Assembly (NCBI GenBank): GCA_050949725.1
Contig: JBMNGH010000005.1
Location: forward strand, 62,001-126,000
Length of the DNA: 64,000 nt
Direction: 5' to 3'
From: JBMNGH01 sp050949725
GTDB lineage: Bacteria; Bacillota; Thermosediminibacteria; Thermosediminibacterales; Tepidanaerobacteraceae
The stretch's first letter is position 1. Each line of letters opens with the position of its first letter. Below the pieces are notes generated by a model that had not been told where the DNA came from, did no database searches, and was given only the letters and a program-made list of their open reading frames with translations. Position numbers and translations under genes: made by a program. Positions 1 through 8,311 of the stretch are shown here, piece after piece.

Positions 1-1196
1 TCCGAAAGATCTCCGCCGGGAGGTGAAACAGCCCCAACGGCTGTAAGCGCACCTTCTCTGTTTTGTCCACTCAAGCATACAACCCTGCCGGCCCTTTCGT
101 AAAACTCGGCCAAGCGCCTTGCAAGATAAGCCGGATACCCTTCGTCACCAGGCATTTCCTCAAGCCTGCCTGACATCTCACGGAGTGCCTCAGCCCATCT
201 TGATGTAGAATCAGCCATCAAAGCAACACTGTAACCCATGTCACGGTAATATTCGGCAATTGTTACACCAGTATAAATAGAAGCTTCACGCGCAGCGACA
301 GGCATGTTTGATGTGTTGGCTATCAAAACTGTGCGCTTCATAAGTGGCTCACCAGTTTTTGGGTCTTTTAGTTCAGGGAATTCAAGGAGAACATCTGTCA
401 TTTCATTTCCCCGTTCACCACAACCGATATACACGACTATCTCGGCATCCGCCCATTTTGCCAACTGGTGTTGTACTACCGTCTTCCCACTTCCGAAAGG
501 TCCCGGTATACATGCCGTTCCACCTTTTGTGACAGGAAAAAATGTATCGATTACCCTCTGTCCCGTCGCCATAGGTATTTCCGGCGGCAACTTTTCTTTA
601 TACGGCCTTGACATTCTAACAGGCCACTTCTGCATCATCGTTATTTCAACGATCTCCCCTGAATCCCTCTTTATTTTTGATACAGTCTCTGTAACGGTAA
701 ACTCACCTTCAAAAATTTCCTCAATTATACCGGAAACTCCAGGCGGTACCATGATGCGGTGTTCTATTATGACGGTTTCCTGCACAGTACCTATTATATC
801 GCCTTCTGTCACCTTATCTCCTTTTTTGACCGTCGGTTGAAATTTCCACTTCTTTTCCCGATTTAGTGCAGGCTCATCTATTCCTCTCGTAATATAACTT
901 CCCGCTTTATCCGCAATAACATTGAGCGGGCGCTGGATGCCATCGAAAATACCTTCCAGCATACCAGGTCCAAGCTCAACACTAAGCGGGACTCCTGTTG
1001 ATTTTACAGGATCTCCGGGCCCAATGCCCGAAGTTTCTTCATATACTTGAATTGAGAGTTTTTCTCCATGTACTTCAATTACTTCACCTATAAGGCCTTC
1101 CCGGCCAACTCTGACCACGTCAAACATCTTGGCTTCAGGCAATCCCTTTGCCACAACGAGGGGGCCGGAAACTTTCACTACTACACCCTGGCTCAT
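1..1196 (-). CDS. ntpA: V/A-type ATP synthase catalytic subunit A (partial, 3' end outside window)
   Basis: This is the catalytic A subunit of the soluble V1/A1 head, which hydrolyses or makes ATP. About 398 N-terminal codons lie in the window and the frame stays open to base 1. The Walker A motif GPFGSGKT falls near residue 230 (about base 500), followed by CGERGNEM, both typical of subunit A. The ATG at 1194-1196 overlaps the TGA of subunit F, so translation is probably coupled. The N-terminus (MSQGVVVKVSGP) matches the family beta-barrel domain. Subunits B and D are expected just beyond the left edge. Confidence 0.96.
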   Translation of the reverse strand, partial: MSQGVVVKVSGPLVVAKGLPEAKMFDVVRVGREGLIGEVIEVHGEKLSIQVYEETSGIGPGDPVKSTGVPLSVELGPGMLEGIFDGIQRPLNVIADKAGSYITRGIDEPALNREKKWKFQPTVKKGDKVTEGDIIGTVQETVIIEHRIMVPPGVSGIIEEIFEGEFTVTETVSKIKRDSGEIVEITMMQKWPVRMSRPYKEKLPPEIPMATGQRVIDTFFPVTKGGTACIPGPFGSGKTVVQHQLAKWADAEIVVYIGCGERGNEMTDVLLEFPELKDPKTGEPLMKRTVLIANTSNMPVAAREASIYTGVTIAEYYRDMGYSVALMADSTSRWAEALREMSGRLEEMPGDEGYPAYLARRLAEFYERAGRVVCLSGQNREGALTAVGAVSPPGGDLS

Positions 1197-1528
1197 TCCT
1201 TTCCCTCTCTTTCAAAAATAATATCCACTCCGATGGCTTTTTCTACGGATTTTTTAACGTCTTGAATACCTATCCCTAATGATCCCCTGTTACCGGGTAT
1301 AAGAGTTACTACCGGTAGCATTTGATTCCTGTACATCTCAATTCTTTCCCGTATATCTTTGGCAATCTGCTCTGTCACAAATATTGCCGCATATTTTTCT
1401 CTGGCAAGCCTTGACAATGTTCGGTCTGCTTGAATTTTGTCCATGACGGGAAAGATATCAACACCTAAGGATTTAAACGCCAGAACTGTATCTTTATCCC
1501 CGATTACTCCAATTTTATACATAGACAT
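1193..1528 (-). CDS. ntpG: V/A-type ATP synthase subunit F
   Basis: This is the small central-stalk subunit F, which binds subunit D and couples rotation to catalysis. At about 111 residues it has the usual size, with an N-terminal Rossmann-like strand (YKIGVIGDKDT) and a FVTEQIA segment typical of the family. The gene overlaps subunit C upstream and subunit A downstream. An AAGGAGAG ribosome site lies about 8 bases before the ATG at 1528; a GTG at 1531 and an ATG at 1522 are alternatives. Subunit F is called NtpG in Enterococcus and AtpF in other naming schemes. Confidence 0.92.
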   Translation of the reverse strand: MSMYKIGVIGDKDTVLAFKSLGVDIFPVMDKIQADRTLSRLAREKYAAIFVTEQIAKDIRERIEMYRNQMLPVVTLIPGNRGSLGIGIQDVKKSVEKAIGVDIIFEREGKE

Positions 1529-2531
1529 CACGCAGTCTCTCCTTAATCATTTCAGATGATATTCCGTTTATCTTTCCCACAAGCAAAATTCTTAAAACAT
1601 TTGTTTCGTATTCTTTTGCGACCAGATAGCCTATTACAGGTTCTGGGCCAAAAGGTTTGTATAGACCTGCCCTCACTAAATTAAGCAGATAATTATCGGC
1701 AAGCCTTTCATAGAGCGCAGGGCTACCGGTATTTACCCACCTTAAAAGACCCTCTTCTACCACTTTTTGATATGGGGAAGACATCAGAGCGTCTATTATC
1801 GCCTGTATTTGTTCGGTAAACTGCTTCAGAAAAAAGTCTGAGTCTAATTTGCCTCCCGGAAGCAAAGCATTTTCAAGCACTCTTACATCCGAATCCATAT
1901 ATTTTAGTCTTATCATTGTCTTGATATTCGTTAAGTCAGACAATGAATCGAAATAATCTTGCAGAAGATCATCGCTAATCTCTTCAACAAGCGATTTGAG
2001 CTCTTCGAACAGAGCCTTATCAATCACAATATCGATTTGCTGTGGTTCTTGAGTAGCTTCATAGGCTTCCCAAGCTTTTGCAAATGCTCTCTTAAAGCTA
2101 TCGGGAACGATTGCCGTAATATCTTCATCTGCCATTTTTCGCAGTTCATCTACGGGAACTTGACCGAGTTTTGAAAGGTACCCTGTTACCTCTTGATTTA
2201 CTATCTTTTGCTTCAATATAACTTTGAGATTATGATAGTCATTTCTTAATGTAAAAAAATCTACTATACGACGGTCTTTTAAAGAGTCCCTTATAGTTTT
2301 ATAAGTCCTCTTAAGGCTGCTTTCCAAAACCGTCTCAAAGTCATAGACGTTTTCCAAATTAGCTAGCTCATTTCCGTATTCTGTATCTCCGAGTACCTTG
2401 AATGCTTCCTCGGTGCTTTCAGCCTCAAGTATTCTGTCTAAAACATTTGCAGTGAGGAGCTTAGTCTCAAGGGCTCTTACGCGAGAAGAAACATAAAGAA
2501 AATCCATATCCCTTGCCATAAACACCATCAC
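1515..2531 (-). CDS. ntpC: V/A-type ATP synthase subunit C
   Basis: Subunit C is the funnel-shaped adaptor (homologue of eukaryotic subunit d) that joins the central stalk to the membrane proteolipid ring. The protein has about 335 residues, the expected length, and is almost all alpha-helical. It contains a YVSSRVRALETKLL start and repeated leucine-rich helices including FFTLRNDYHNLK, typical of the family. Its start overlaps the stop of subunit E. The ORF opens with GTG, ATG, GTG and ATG in one frame; a GAGGAG site lies just upstream, so the ATG at 2519 (MARDMDFLY) is also possible. Confidence 0.92.
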   Translation of the reverse strand: MMVFMARDMDFLYVSSRVRALETKLLTANVLDRILEAESTEEAFKVLGDTEYGNELANLENVYDFETVLESSLKRTYKTIRDSLKDRRIVDFFTLRNDYHNLKVILKQKIVNQEVTGYLSKLGQVPVDELRKMADEDITAIVPDSFKRAFAKAWEAYEATQEPQQIDIVIDKALFEELKSLVEEISDDLLQDYFDSLSDLTNIKTMIRLKYMDSDVRVLENALLPGGKLDSDFFLKQFTEQIQAIIDALMSSPYQKVVEEGLLRWVNTGSPALYERLADNYLLNLVRAGLYKPFGPEPVIGYLVAKEYETNVLRILLVGKINGISSEMIKERLRDVYV

Positions 2532-3130
2532 TCCTCAAAAAGAATTTTTGCTATATCGGTCTCAAGCTCTTCCCTCTGCAGTTTGATAATAGAGTCAAAC
2601 GTACAGTTTATCTCCAAATCTTTTGATTTTAAAATAAATCCTCCCTGCATTGGGCGGGTTTCATCAGATAGCTTCAATTTCCCCAGTTTTCCTCTTTTGA
2701 TTAATTCCTCATTGACTGAATGTAAAAAATTTGGAGATAATCTGGAAATACTGCTGTCAGACATGATTATTTCCTCTTCACCGCTGACAGCACCATCCAA
2801 CAACAATTGTCTGATAAGCTTTTCATAGGCAGAATCGGACATGTTCTGTATCAGCTTCTGAGACTCATCAAATACCATGTCAATAATTTTTTGTTTCGCG
2901 TCTAAAAGGCGTTTGCGCTCTTCGAGTTCAGCCATTGAAATAATTTTACGCTTTTCTTCTTCAGCAAGCCTCTCTGCCTTACTCAATGCCTGTTCCTTTA
3001 TTTCTTCACGTCTCTTTTCATAATCAAGCTTCAGTTTCTCAGTGCGGGCTTTAGCTTCTTCTAAAATTTTATTCTTTTTGTCCTGTGCCTCCTGAACAAT
3101 CCTCTCCTTTATCCTCTCTAGGCCCTCCAT
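2528..3130 (-). CDS. ntpE: V/A-type ATP synthase subunit E
   Basis: Subunit E forms the peripheral stalk with subunit H (called G in eukaryotes). The roughly 200-residue protein opens with a long charged coiled coil (residues 1 to about 95, rich in K, E and A) and ends in a globular head that binds the top of the A/B hexamer. The ATG at 3130 has AAGGGAGTG about six bases upstream and is preferred to the GTG nine bases earlier. It lies between K and C in the canonical order and overlaps C by four bases. Confidence 0.92.
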   Translation of the reverse strand: MEGLERIKERIVQEAQDKKNKILEEAKARTEKLKLDYEKRREEIKEQALSKAERLAEEEKRKIISMAELEERKRLLDAKQKIIDMVFDESQKLIQNMSDSAYEKLIRQLLLDGAVSGEEEIIMSDSSISRLSPNFLHSVNEELIKRGKLGKLKLSDETRPMQGGFILKSKDLEINCTFDSIIKLQREELETDIAKILFEE

Positions 3131-3143
3131 AGTATTCACTCCC

Positions 3144-3623
3144 TTAAAGCTTGATGCCGAAGATCATGAGAATGGAGGCAAGCAGAGCCAGCACAGCATA
3201 AGTCTCAACCATAGCGGCATATGTGATACCTTTTGCAAGTTCCTCTGGGCGCTTTGCAATTATCCCGACACCAGCGGCCGCAGCCCTACCCTGTGCAATG
3301 GCGGAAAGAAGACCGACAAAGGCTATCGGCAGTGCCGCACCCAAAATCAAAAGCCCTTGATAAGATGAGATTGAAAGAAGATTTCCTCCAAGGAGACCGA
3401 TTCTCTGCATGATTACAAACCCTGTTAAGAGCCCGTAAATGCCCTGGGTTCCAGGAAGAGCTTGCAAAATAAGGGTTTGACCAAATTTCCCCGGATCCTC
3501 TGTTACTACTCCTGCAGCACTTTCACCAACGATGCCGACACCTTTGGCAGAACCTATTCCGGGTAATAAAACTGCCAAAGCAGCTCCAAAAAGGGCATAA
3601 ACTTGACCTAATGTCAGTTCCAT
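3144..3623 (-). CDS. ntpK: V/A-type ATP synthase proteolipid subunit K (rotor ring)
   Basis: This is the 159-residue, four-helix membrane rotor subunit formed by duplication of a two-helix unit. Helix 4 carries Glu140 (AMVETYAV). The ion-site residues described for Enterococcus hirae NtpK (L61, T64, Q65, Q110, E139) have counterparts here as L56, T59, Q60, Q111 and E140. That pattern supports sodium rather than proton binding, which is an inference. The first hairpin lacks the glutamate, as in other duplicated K subunits. A strong AGGAGGAATAATAA precedes the ATG. Confidence 0.95.
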   Translation of the reverse strand: MELTLGQVYALFGAALAVLLPGIGSAKGVGIVGESAAGVVTEDPGKFGQTLILQALPGTQGIYGLLTGFVIMQRIGLLGGNLLSISSYQGLLILGAALPIAFVGLLSAIAQGRAAAAGVGIIAKRPEELAKGITYAAMVETYAVLALLASILMIFGIKL

Positions 3624-3683
3624 TTATTATTCCTCCTCTGTCTTTTCAAACTTTTTTTTTTATTACATTACATTTTAATTACA

Positions 3684-4712
3684 TCAGACATCATCAAAAT
3701 CCACAAAAGTTGTCTTTATTCTAAGAGGGTCAAAAGCCCTTCCTCCACTATCGTAAAACTTTCCAAAAAACTCGATGTACTGCAGACGGCTACTGTGGAC
3801 ATAAGCACCTAGGACATTTATCAAGAGATTAAAAACATGCCCGCCAAACATGATTATTATCATCAGAATAACACCTATAGCATTTACGCCCACTAACTTC
3901 GCCATGGTGTTAATAACAGTTGCAATAACACCGGTCGCCAACCCAAGGGCCAATAACCTTGAATATGACAGCACGTCACTAAGATAACCTGTAACATCAT
4001 AAAGGCTTAATAGCCCTGATGTAAATTTCTTGAAGATACCCTTCTGTGATCTACCCTGTGTTAAAAGCAGCCCTATTGCTCCTATAATCGCTACATATTT
4101 TGCAAGCGATTTTAGCTGTGGCAAAGCGAACATTATCAGCCCTGTCAGAAAAACTATCCACAGCCCCTGATCCATAAGGGCGTCAGATGTGCGGCCATCT
4201 CTGATGTTTTTATAAGCGTTAAGTATAAGCCCCGCGTAAATCTGAATTATCCCAAATGCAAAGCTTACTATTAAGACAGCCATGGGATCGTCTAGCGGAT
4301 TTAACCAGAGAGGTTTCACTTTAATCAAGTCTCCAAACCATCCGCCGAATATGGCACCCCATATAAATGTAGATATACCCCCGAGAAATAAAAGTTGTAC
4401 TAGCTTTTTGCCCATCCCCGCAAGCTTAAGCTTCCACAATGCTATACCCGTGAGTATTGACAAAACAAGCCCGTAACCAGCATCACTGAGCATCATCCCA
4501 AAAAACACGAAATAAAAGGGAGCCATGAAAACATTCGGATCAATTCCTTTTGGATTAGGTAAACTGTAAAGCTCTGTTATCATTTCAAAAGGTTGCACTA
4601 TTTTGGGATTCGAAAGCAAAACGGGAATTTGTTCATCATCTCCCGGCTCAGTAAAGTCTATGCACACAGCTTTTATTGATTCAACAATTTTCTGTTCTGA
4701 CCTGCTGCACAT
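3684..4712 (-). CDS. ntpI: V/A-type ATP synthase subunit I, C-terminal membrane part (frameshifted)
   Basis: This is the second half of subunit I, the membrane stator homologous to eukaryotic subunit a, which forms the ion half-channels against the K ring. It covers the end of the cytoplasmic domain and about seven or eight membrane helices (for example FVFFGMMLSDAGYGLV and GHVFNLLINVLGAYVHSSRLQYIEFFGKF). Its first ATG sits inside the end of the N-terminal ORF with no ribosome site, so it is unlikely to be an independent gene. Together the two parts make the usual length of about 650 residues. Removing one base near 4692-4700 would join them. Confidence 0.88.
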   Translation of the reverse strand: MCSRSEQKIVESIKAVCIDFTEPGDDEQIPVLLSNPKIVQPFEMITELYSLPNPKGIDPNVFMAPFYFVFFGMMLSDAGYGLVLSILTGIALWKLKLAGMGKKLVQLLFLGGISTFIWGAIFGGWFGDLIKVKPLWLNPLDDPMAVLIVSFAFGIIQIYAGLILNAYKNIRDGRTSDALMDQGLWIVFLTGLIMFALPQLKSLAKYVAIIGAIGLLLTQGRSQKGIFKKFTSGLLSLYDVTGYLSDVLSYSRLLALGLATGVIATVINTMAKLVGVNAIGVILMIIIMFGGHVFNLLINVLGAYVHSSRLQYIEFFGKFYDSGGRAFDPLRIKTTFVDFDDV

Positions 4713-5613
4713 TCGGTTCGGGAACCCATGCTGTCAGGTAAAAGGTCTTAGCCGTCTGAACCATTTTTTCAATTCCCGCTTTTTTGTCCCTTTCAAGTAA
4801 ATAATAATCATAAAGAACTTCAAATTTAAACCTAAAGTCGGCAAGTTCAGCAGATACCTTCTTGATTTGCTCTCTTTCTTTTTCAATATCTAACAGACGC
4901 TTCCTGTCCTTTTCTAAAATTTCCTTAGGCGTACCCTTAAGACCAGGAAAATCTTGTACATTCACCGAGTATTGTTTTATCACACTCTGCACTTCTTCCT
5001 TCTGTTCCTGAAGAAAAACGAAAAGCAGATATGCATCATCGCGGCTCTCACTGACATCCGCAATATAATATTGAATTTGGTTGTCAGAAAGGCCGTTTTT
5101 GAAATCCTCAAGTTCCTTTTTGGGAATAACCACAGGTAAAAATACAGTTTTTTCTGTATTTCCGAGCTGTTCTACCGGTATGTCCATCTCCTGCCATAAT
5201 GTCATTAAATCCATGCGGCTTTCGAGTTTAGACTCTTCTGCTTTTAGGTGTGATATATTATGATCTAGGCTATGCAGATAATCAAGCTTTTCGTCCAGCA
5301 ATTTTTCATCAGTCAACAGCTCTTCTAAGGCCCGTTTACTCACCTGGGGTTTACCGTACAAAAGTGGATTTTTAACTTGGACGTATGGTTTTAAAAAATC
5401 AATTCCAAATTTGAGACGGTTTAATTTTATGTCTAGTTCGGATAGTTCTTTCTCTATTGAAAATTTTATTTGTTCATCTTCAATTCCTTCTTCTACTTCA
5501 TTTGATACCTGGATTATTTCTACATTGCCGGCTCTTTGTAAAAGACTGAGGATTTCATCCTGCTCTTTTCTCAGGCCCAGAAGGTGCATTTTTTTAATAT
5601 CAACTATAGCCAT
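4681..5613 (-). CDS. ntpI: V/A-type ATP synthase subunit I, N-terminal cytoplasmic part (frameshifted)
   Basis: This is the cytoplasmic arm of the stator subunit I, which contacts the peripheral stalks. It starts with MAIVDIKKMHLLGLR, contains long heptad-like helices, and includes the conserved WVPEP motif near the end. After WVPEPNVQQV the frame runs into RTENC and a stop, whereas the +1 frame reads EQKIVES and continues into the membrane part. This points to a one-base insertion in the genome or in the read. The ORF overlaps the stop of subunit H by 14 bases. If the shift is real, the ATPase would need frameshifting or would be broken. Confidence 0.88.
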   Translation of the reverse strand: MAIVDIKKMHLLGLRKEQDEILSLLQRAGNVEIIQVSNEVEEGIEDEQIKFSIEKELSELDIKLNRLKFGIDFLKPYVQVKNPLLYGKPQVSKRALEELLTDEKLLDEKLDYLHSLDHNISHLKAEESKLESRMDLMTLWQEMDIPVEQLGNTEKTVFLPVVIPKKELEDFKNGLSDNQIQYYIADVSESRDDAYLLFVFLQEQKEEVQSVIKQYSVNVQDFPGLKGTPKEILEKDRKRLLDIEKEREQIKKVSAELADFRFKFEVLYDYYLLERDKKAGIEKMVQTAKTFYLTAWVPEPNVQQVRTENC

Positions 5614-5923
5614 GGGCCTTCACTATCCTCTCCTCAATGTGTTTAACCGCCGTTAATATCTTTTCGGCGGCGTTTTTCTTTAGAAGTTCAATTTTTTTGT
5701 CATACTCACTCCTCAAAATCGCTTTTTGTTCCTCCGCCTCGGCCCTAGCTTGTCGCACATGTCTTTCTACTTCTTGTTCACCATCTGACTTAGCATCTTT
5801 TAGCAATCTTTCAAACTCATTTTGGGCATCCAATACTATTTGCCTTGCTTCTTTTTCAGCCCCTTCCAGTATCTCTCTAGCTTTTCGTTCAGCGGCTTTA
5901 ATCTCGTTAAGAGCTTCTTTCAA
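5600..5923 (-). CDS. ntpH: V/A-type ATP synthase subunit H (peripheral stalk)
   Basis: This 107-residue protein is nearly one long coiled coil made of A, E, K, R and Q heptads (EIKAAERKAREILEGAEKEA and onward). That is the signature of the bacterial/archaeal H subunit (AhaH), which pairs with subunit E in the peripheral stalk. It lies directly upstream of subunit I and overlaps it, the canonical place. Coiled-coil composition alone is weak evidence, but together with position the call is firm. Confidence 0.88.
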   Translation of the reverse strand: MKEALNEIKAAERKAREILEGAEKEARQIVLDAQNEFERLLKDAKSDGEQEVERHVRQARAEAEEQKAILRSEYDKKIELLKKNAAEKILTAVKHIEERIVKAHGYS

Positions 5924-5985
5924 TTTATCACCTCCCCAAACTGGTCAGAACACCTGTCCTACCTCTTGATTTATTTTTTCACAAT

Positions 5986-6249
5986 CTACTTTTTTTTCAA
6001 GTCGTGTGAGAGAATTCGGATGATCCCAGAGATGCCTCCAATAACACCTAGAAGTAATCCTAAAATTAAAAAAAAGCTACCACTGGAAAACCTCTTGTCT
6101 AGATAGGCTCCAACATATACACCACCTACTATAGGTAGTGCTAAATTTAATCCGATTTGAGTTAATAAAACAAAATATTGAAAGCTTTTAATATGTTTCA
6201 TGGATTTAATTATACAAGAATTCACAGATTTAATTATACAAGAGTTCAT
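5986..6249 (-). CDS. AtpZ/AtpI-like small membrane protein at head of ATPase operon
   Basis: This small protein has two predicted membrane helices (about residues 27-50 and 57-78) and the pattern QIGLNLALPIVGGVYVGAYLDKRF, typical of the AtpZ/AtpI family that assists ATP synthase ring assembly or cation supply. In F-type operons this gene is normally first, and here it heads a V-type operon. The N-terminus is uncertain. The first 16 residues are two copies of an NSCIIKS octapeptide encoded by a DNA repeat that also forms promoter -10 boxes; the ATG at 6201 (MKHIKSFQYF) is an alternative start. No ribosome site precedes any of the starts. Confidence 0.8.
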   Translation of the reverse strand: MNSCIIKSVNSCIIKSMKHIKSFQYFVLLTQIGLNLALPIVGGVYVGAYLDKRFSSGSFFLILGLLLGVIGGISGIIRILSHDLKKK

Positions 6250-6285
6250 TGAATTAATTATATAAGATTATATCTGTAAATTCAA
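6199..6285 (-). promoter_or_regulatory. ATPase operon promoter with 24-bp tandem repeat
   Basis: On the minus strand TTGAAT (6280-6285) and TATAAT (6257-6262) are separated by exactly 17 bases, a good SigA-type promoter. A 24-base unit beginning TATAATTAA is repeated three times (TATAAT at 6257-6262, 6233-6238 and 6209-6214), each copy ending in ATG or GTG. The first ATG starts only eight bases after the first -10 box, so a transcript from this promoter would be leaderless or nearly so. Confidence 0.6.
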
Positions 6286-6539
6286 ATATAAATAAACCAT
6301 TATCCTCTGATTAGCAGCCGCCTTGTTAATTTTTTCTCAATTAGCTTGTGCATTCTTTCTCAATCTTTGTTAGCCAAGTTATACTGCTCTTGTCTCCGAT
6401 TTCAATAATAAAGCTTGATTATATCTTGTAGTTCACTCAACCATCAAATAAATATTTTTGTATATCATGTTTCAATGAAAATGAACTAATGCTATCGTCG
6501 AAACCTTTTTTCCTTTTGCTCTTTTGTCGATTTTTTTGC
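6250..6539. other. Intergenic stretch between rsgI and the ATPase operon
   Basis: About 290 AT-rich bases separate the end of rsgI from the first ATPase gene. Apart from the promoter at its left end I see no gene, known RNA or strong hairpin with a U-run here. Confidence 0.5.
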
Positions 6540-7604
6540 TTACTTTTCTCTTTGTTTTACTTTTTTTTCTTCTTGCTTTTCCTTCTCTTTTATTTCTCTT
6601 TTCACGGCTTTTTCATTTTGTCTTACTTCCTTTTTTACGTCTCTTACCCGTTGTTGACTCTCCTTTTTCCTTTGTTTGACTTCGTCTTTTTCTTGCCTTT
6701 CATACTGTTTTATTTCTTCAAAATCATCTTTAACATTGTTATACCTTTTGTCTTTATTATTACTATCAGTTTTTTCTGGTCGGATAATCCGGCCTTTGAC
6801 ATCTTTTGGTGATAATGCATTCATTTGCTCAATTACATTTGAAATAGAGGTTTTTTTTATGTCGTCAAGTTTTACATCCGGTTTAACCTTTTTTAGCCTT
6901 TCATACAAAAAAAGCTTTCCCTGAGATACATTCATCTTATTGGCCTCTGAACGTTTTTGTGGAGTTGTCGTCTCTACAATAACAGTAACACTATTTGCAG
7001 TAATAATATTTTCTGTCTCTACAATCTCATCTTCACTTTTATTACCACTCCCTGCAATAATTGATTCCATCTGTGACTCGACTACATCCTTTAATTTGTT
7101 TTTTAAGTCTTGAGATTTTTCCTCTTGCTCACTTGATACAGTAAGGAATACAGTAGATGACTGCCAATCCATGTATGACCTTGATGCAATTTCCTGTAGT
7201 AACTCTTTTAGTGCATCTTCAATCCTCAGATTCTTAACGGTCAGTGCTGTGCTTACAATGTCGTCCCCATCCGTGTTCAAGCCCCTGATATCAATAACCC
7301 TCTCATACCTGTTAAGAGAAAGTTCAATGCTCGGGTTTATATCTAAAGTAACAAACGCCACTGGTCTGGAATAATCGTATATTGCAAAGCCTCCTAAACC
7401 GATGAGTATACAAATTATTACAGCCACACCAACTAGGTGATAATGATGAAAAGGGTTATCAAATGGTAAAATAGATTTTTGAGGCACATCTATTTCATCG
7501 CCCACGCTATGATCAGCATATCTATTGCAAACCTTTTTAAAATAACCATCCCTGGTAGCAATAATAACATACTTTTTGTGCATTTCTACAATTATGCCTT
7601 TCAA
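6540..7604 (-). CDS. rsgI: Anti-sigma-I factor, RsgI family
   Basis: This is a membrane anti-sigma factor that holds SigI inactive and senses an external or envelope signal. Residues 1-50 form the cytoplasmic RsgI N-terminal domain (GIIVEMHKKYVIIATRDG), which binds SigI. A single membrane helix lies near residues 56-77. The outside part has the conserved DINPSIELSLNRY motif followed by an alpha/beta domain, then a low-complexity K/E/Q/R tail from about residue 275 with no recognisable carbohydrate-binding module. The start is TTG, with AGTGGAGGT overlapping the sigI stop codon, so the two genes are translationally linked. Confidence 0.9.
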   Translation of the reverse strand: MKGIIVEMHKKYVIIATRDGYFKKVCNRYADHSVGDEIDVPQKSILPFDNPFHHYHLVGVAVIICILIGLGGFAIYDYSRPVAFVTLDINPSIELSLNRYERVIDIRGLNTDGDDIVSTALTVKNLRIEDALKELLQEIASRSYMDWQSSTVFLTVSSEQEEKSQDLKNKLKDVVESQMESIIAGSGNKSEDEIVETENIITANSVTVIVETTTPQKRSEANKMNVSQGKLFLYERLKKVKPDVKLDDIKKTSISNVIEQMNALSPKDVKGRIIRPEKTDSNNKDKRYNNVKDDFEEIKQYERQEKDEVKQRKKESQQRVRDVKKEVRQNEKAVKREIKEKEKQEEKKVKQREK

Positions 7605-7609
7605 CTAAT

Positions 7610-8311
7610 TTACCTCCACTGAATATAATCTTTAATATGATTATAGTCCCCCGTCATTATCAATACAGCTGCTATAATATACTTTCGCCCTCTTTCCACT
7701 GTCTTACGGGGTATTTTAGTAGTCTTCGTAATTTTTTCAACAGGTAGATACTTTTTTTTCTTCATAATGCTTAAAATTTCAGGAGATGATATTATGAAAT
7801 GAATAACATTCAAATATGCCTTTTTGGTGCTTGCATGTTTCGGAGAACTTTTTGCAACATCATGAAAGGATATTCCCCATTTGGTAAGCTCCTTTTTTAT
7901 TTCTCCTAACTCAAATCTTCTCAATTTGCTAAGCTCTTGCTCTTTGTATTCCTTAATGGATGCTTCAGGGCATGGATCGGAATCTTCCTCATTTTGTTTT
8001 AACTGTTCTATATACGTAACAACACACTTGTTTTGGTGTTCTTTCCTGTAGTAATCGATAATGCGATTTTTTATTATTATTCGTGCAAAAGTTAAAAAGT
8101 TGCCTTTTGAAATATCATACTTTTTTATTGCTTCATGAAATGCCATTAGGCCTATACTTAATTCATCGTCTACACCATATTCAACAAACTTCCCTATATG
8201 CCGTTGGACAACCGAAGCAATAAACGGCTTATACTCCTCTATCATTTTTTCAATATTATTTGTGTCATTTTTTATGTTCATAACCCTGTCATTTAGATTT
8301 TCGCCTACCAT
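7610..8311 (-). CDS. sigI: RNA polymerase sigma-I factor
   Basis: This is an alternative sigma factor of the SigI family, linked to heat or envelope stress in Bacillus and to polysaccharide sensing in clostridia. At 233 residues it is of normal size. The sigma-70 region 2 motif (DDELSIGLMAFHEAIKKYDISKGNFLTFARIIIKNRIIDYYRKE) lies at about residues 48-92, followed by the unusual SigI C-terminal domain. The ATG has GGGGGAAG upstream. It is co-transcribed with rsgI five bases downstream, the standard pair. Confidence 0.93.
   Translation of the reverse strand: MVGENLNDRVMNIKNDTNNIEKMIEEYKPFIASVVQRHIGKFVEYGVDDELSIGLMAFHEAIKKYDISKGNFLTFARIIIKNRIIDYYRKEHQNKCVVTYIEQLKQNEEDSDPCPEASIKEYKEQELSKLRRFELGEIKKELTKWGISFHDVAKSSPKHASTKKAYLNVIHFIISSPEILSIMKKKKYLPVEKITKTTKIPRKTVERGRKYIIAAVLIMTGDYNHIKDYIQWR

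Noticed and set aside
304..840. Long plus-strand ORF over the subunit A gene
   Set aside because: It is the antisense shadow of ntpA, which has clear Walker and GER motifs on the minus strand.
6489..6812. Plus-strand ORF rich in F, L and S
   Set aside because: It mirrors the low-complexity K/E/R tail of RsgI on the other strand and has no family features.
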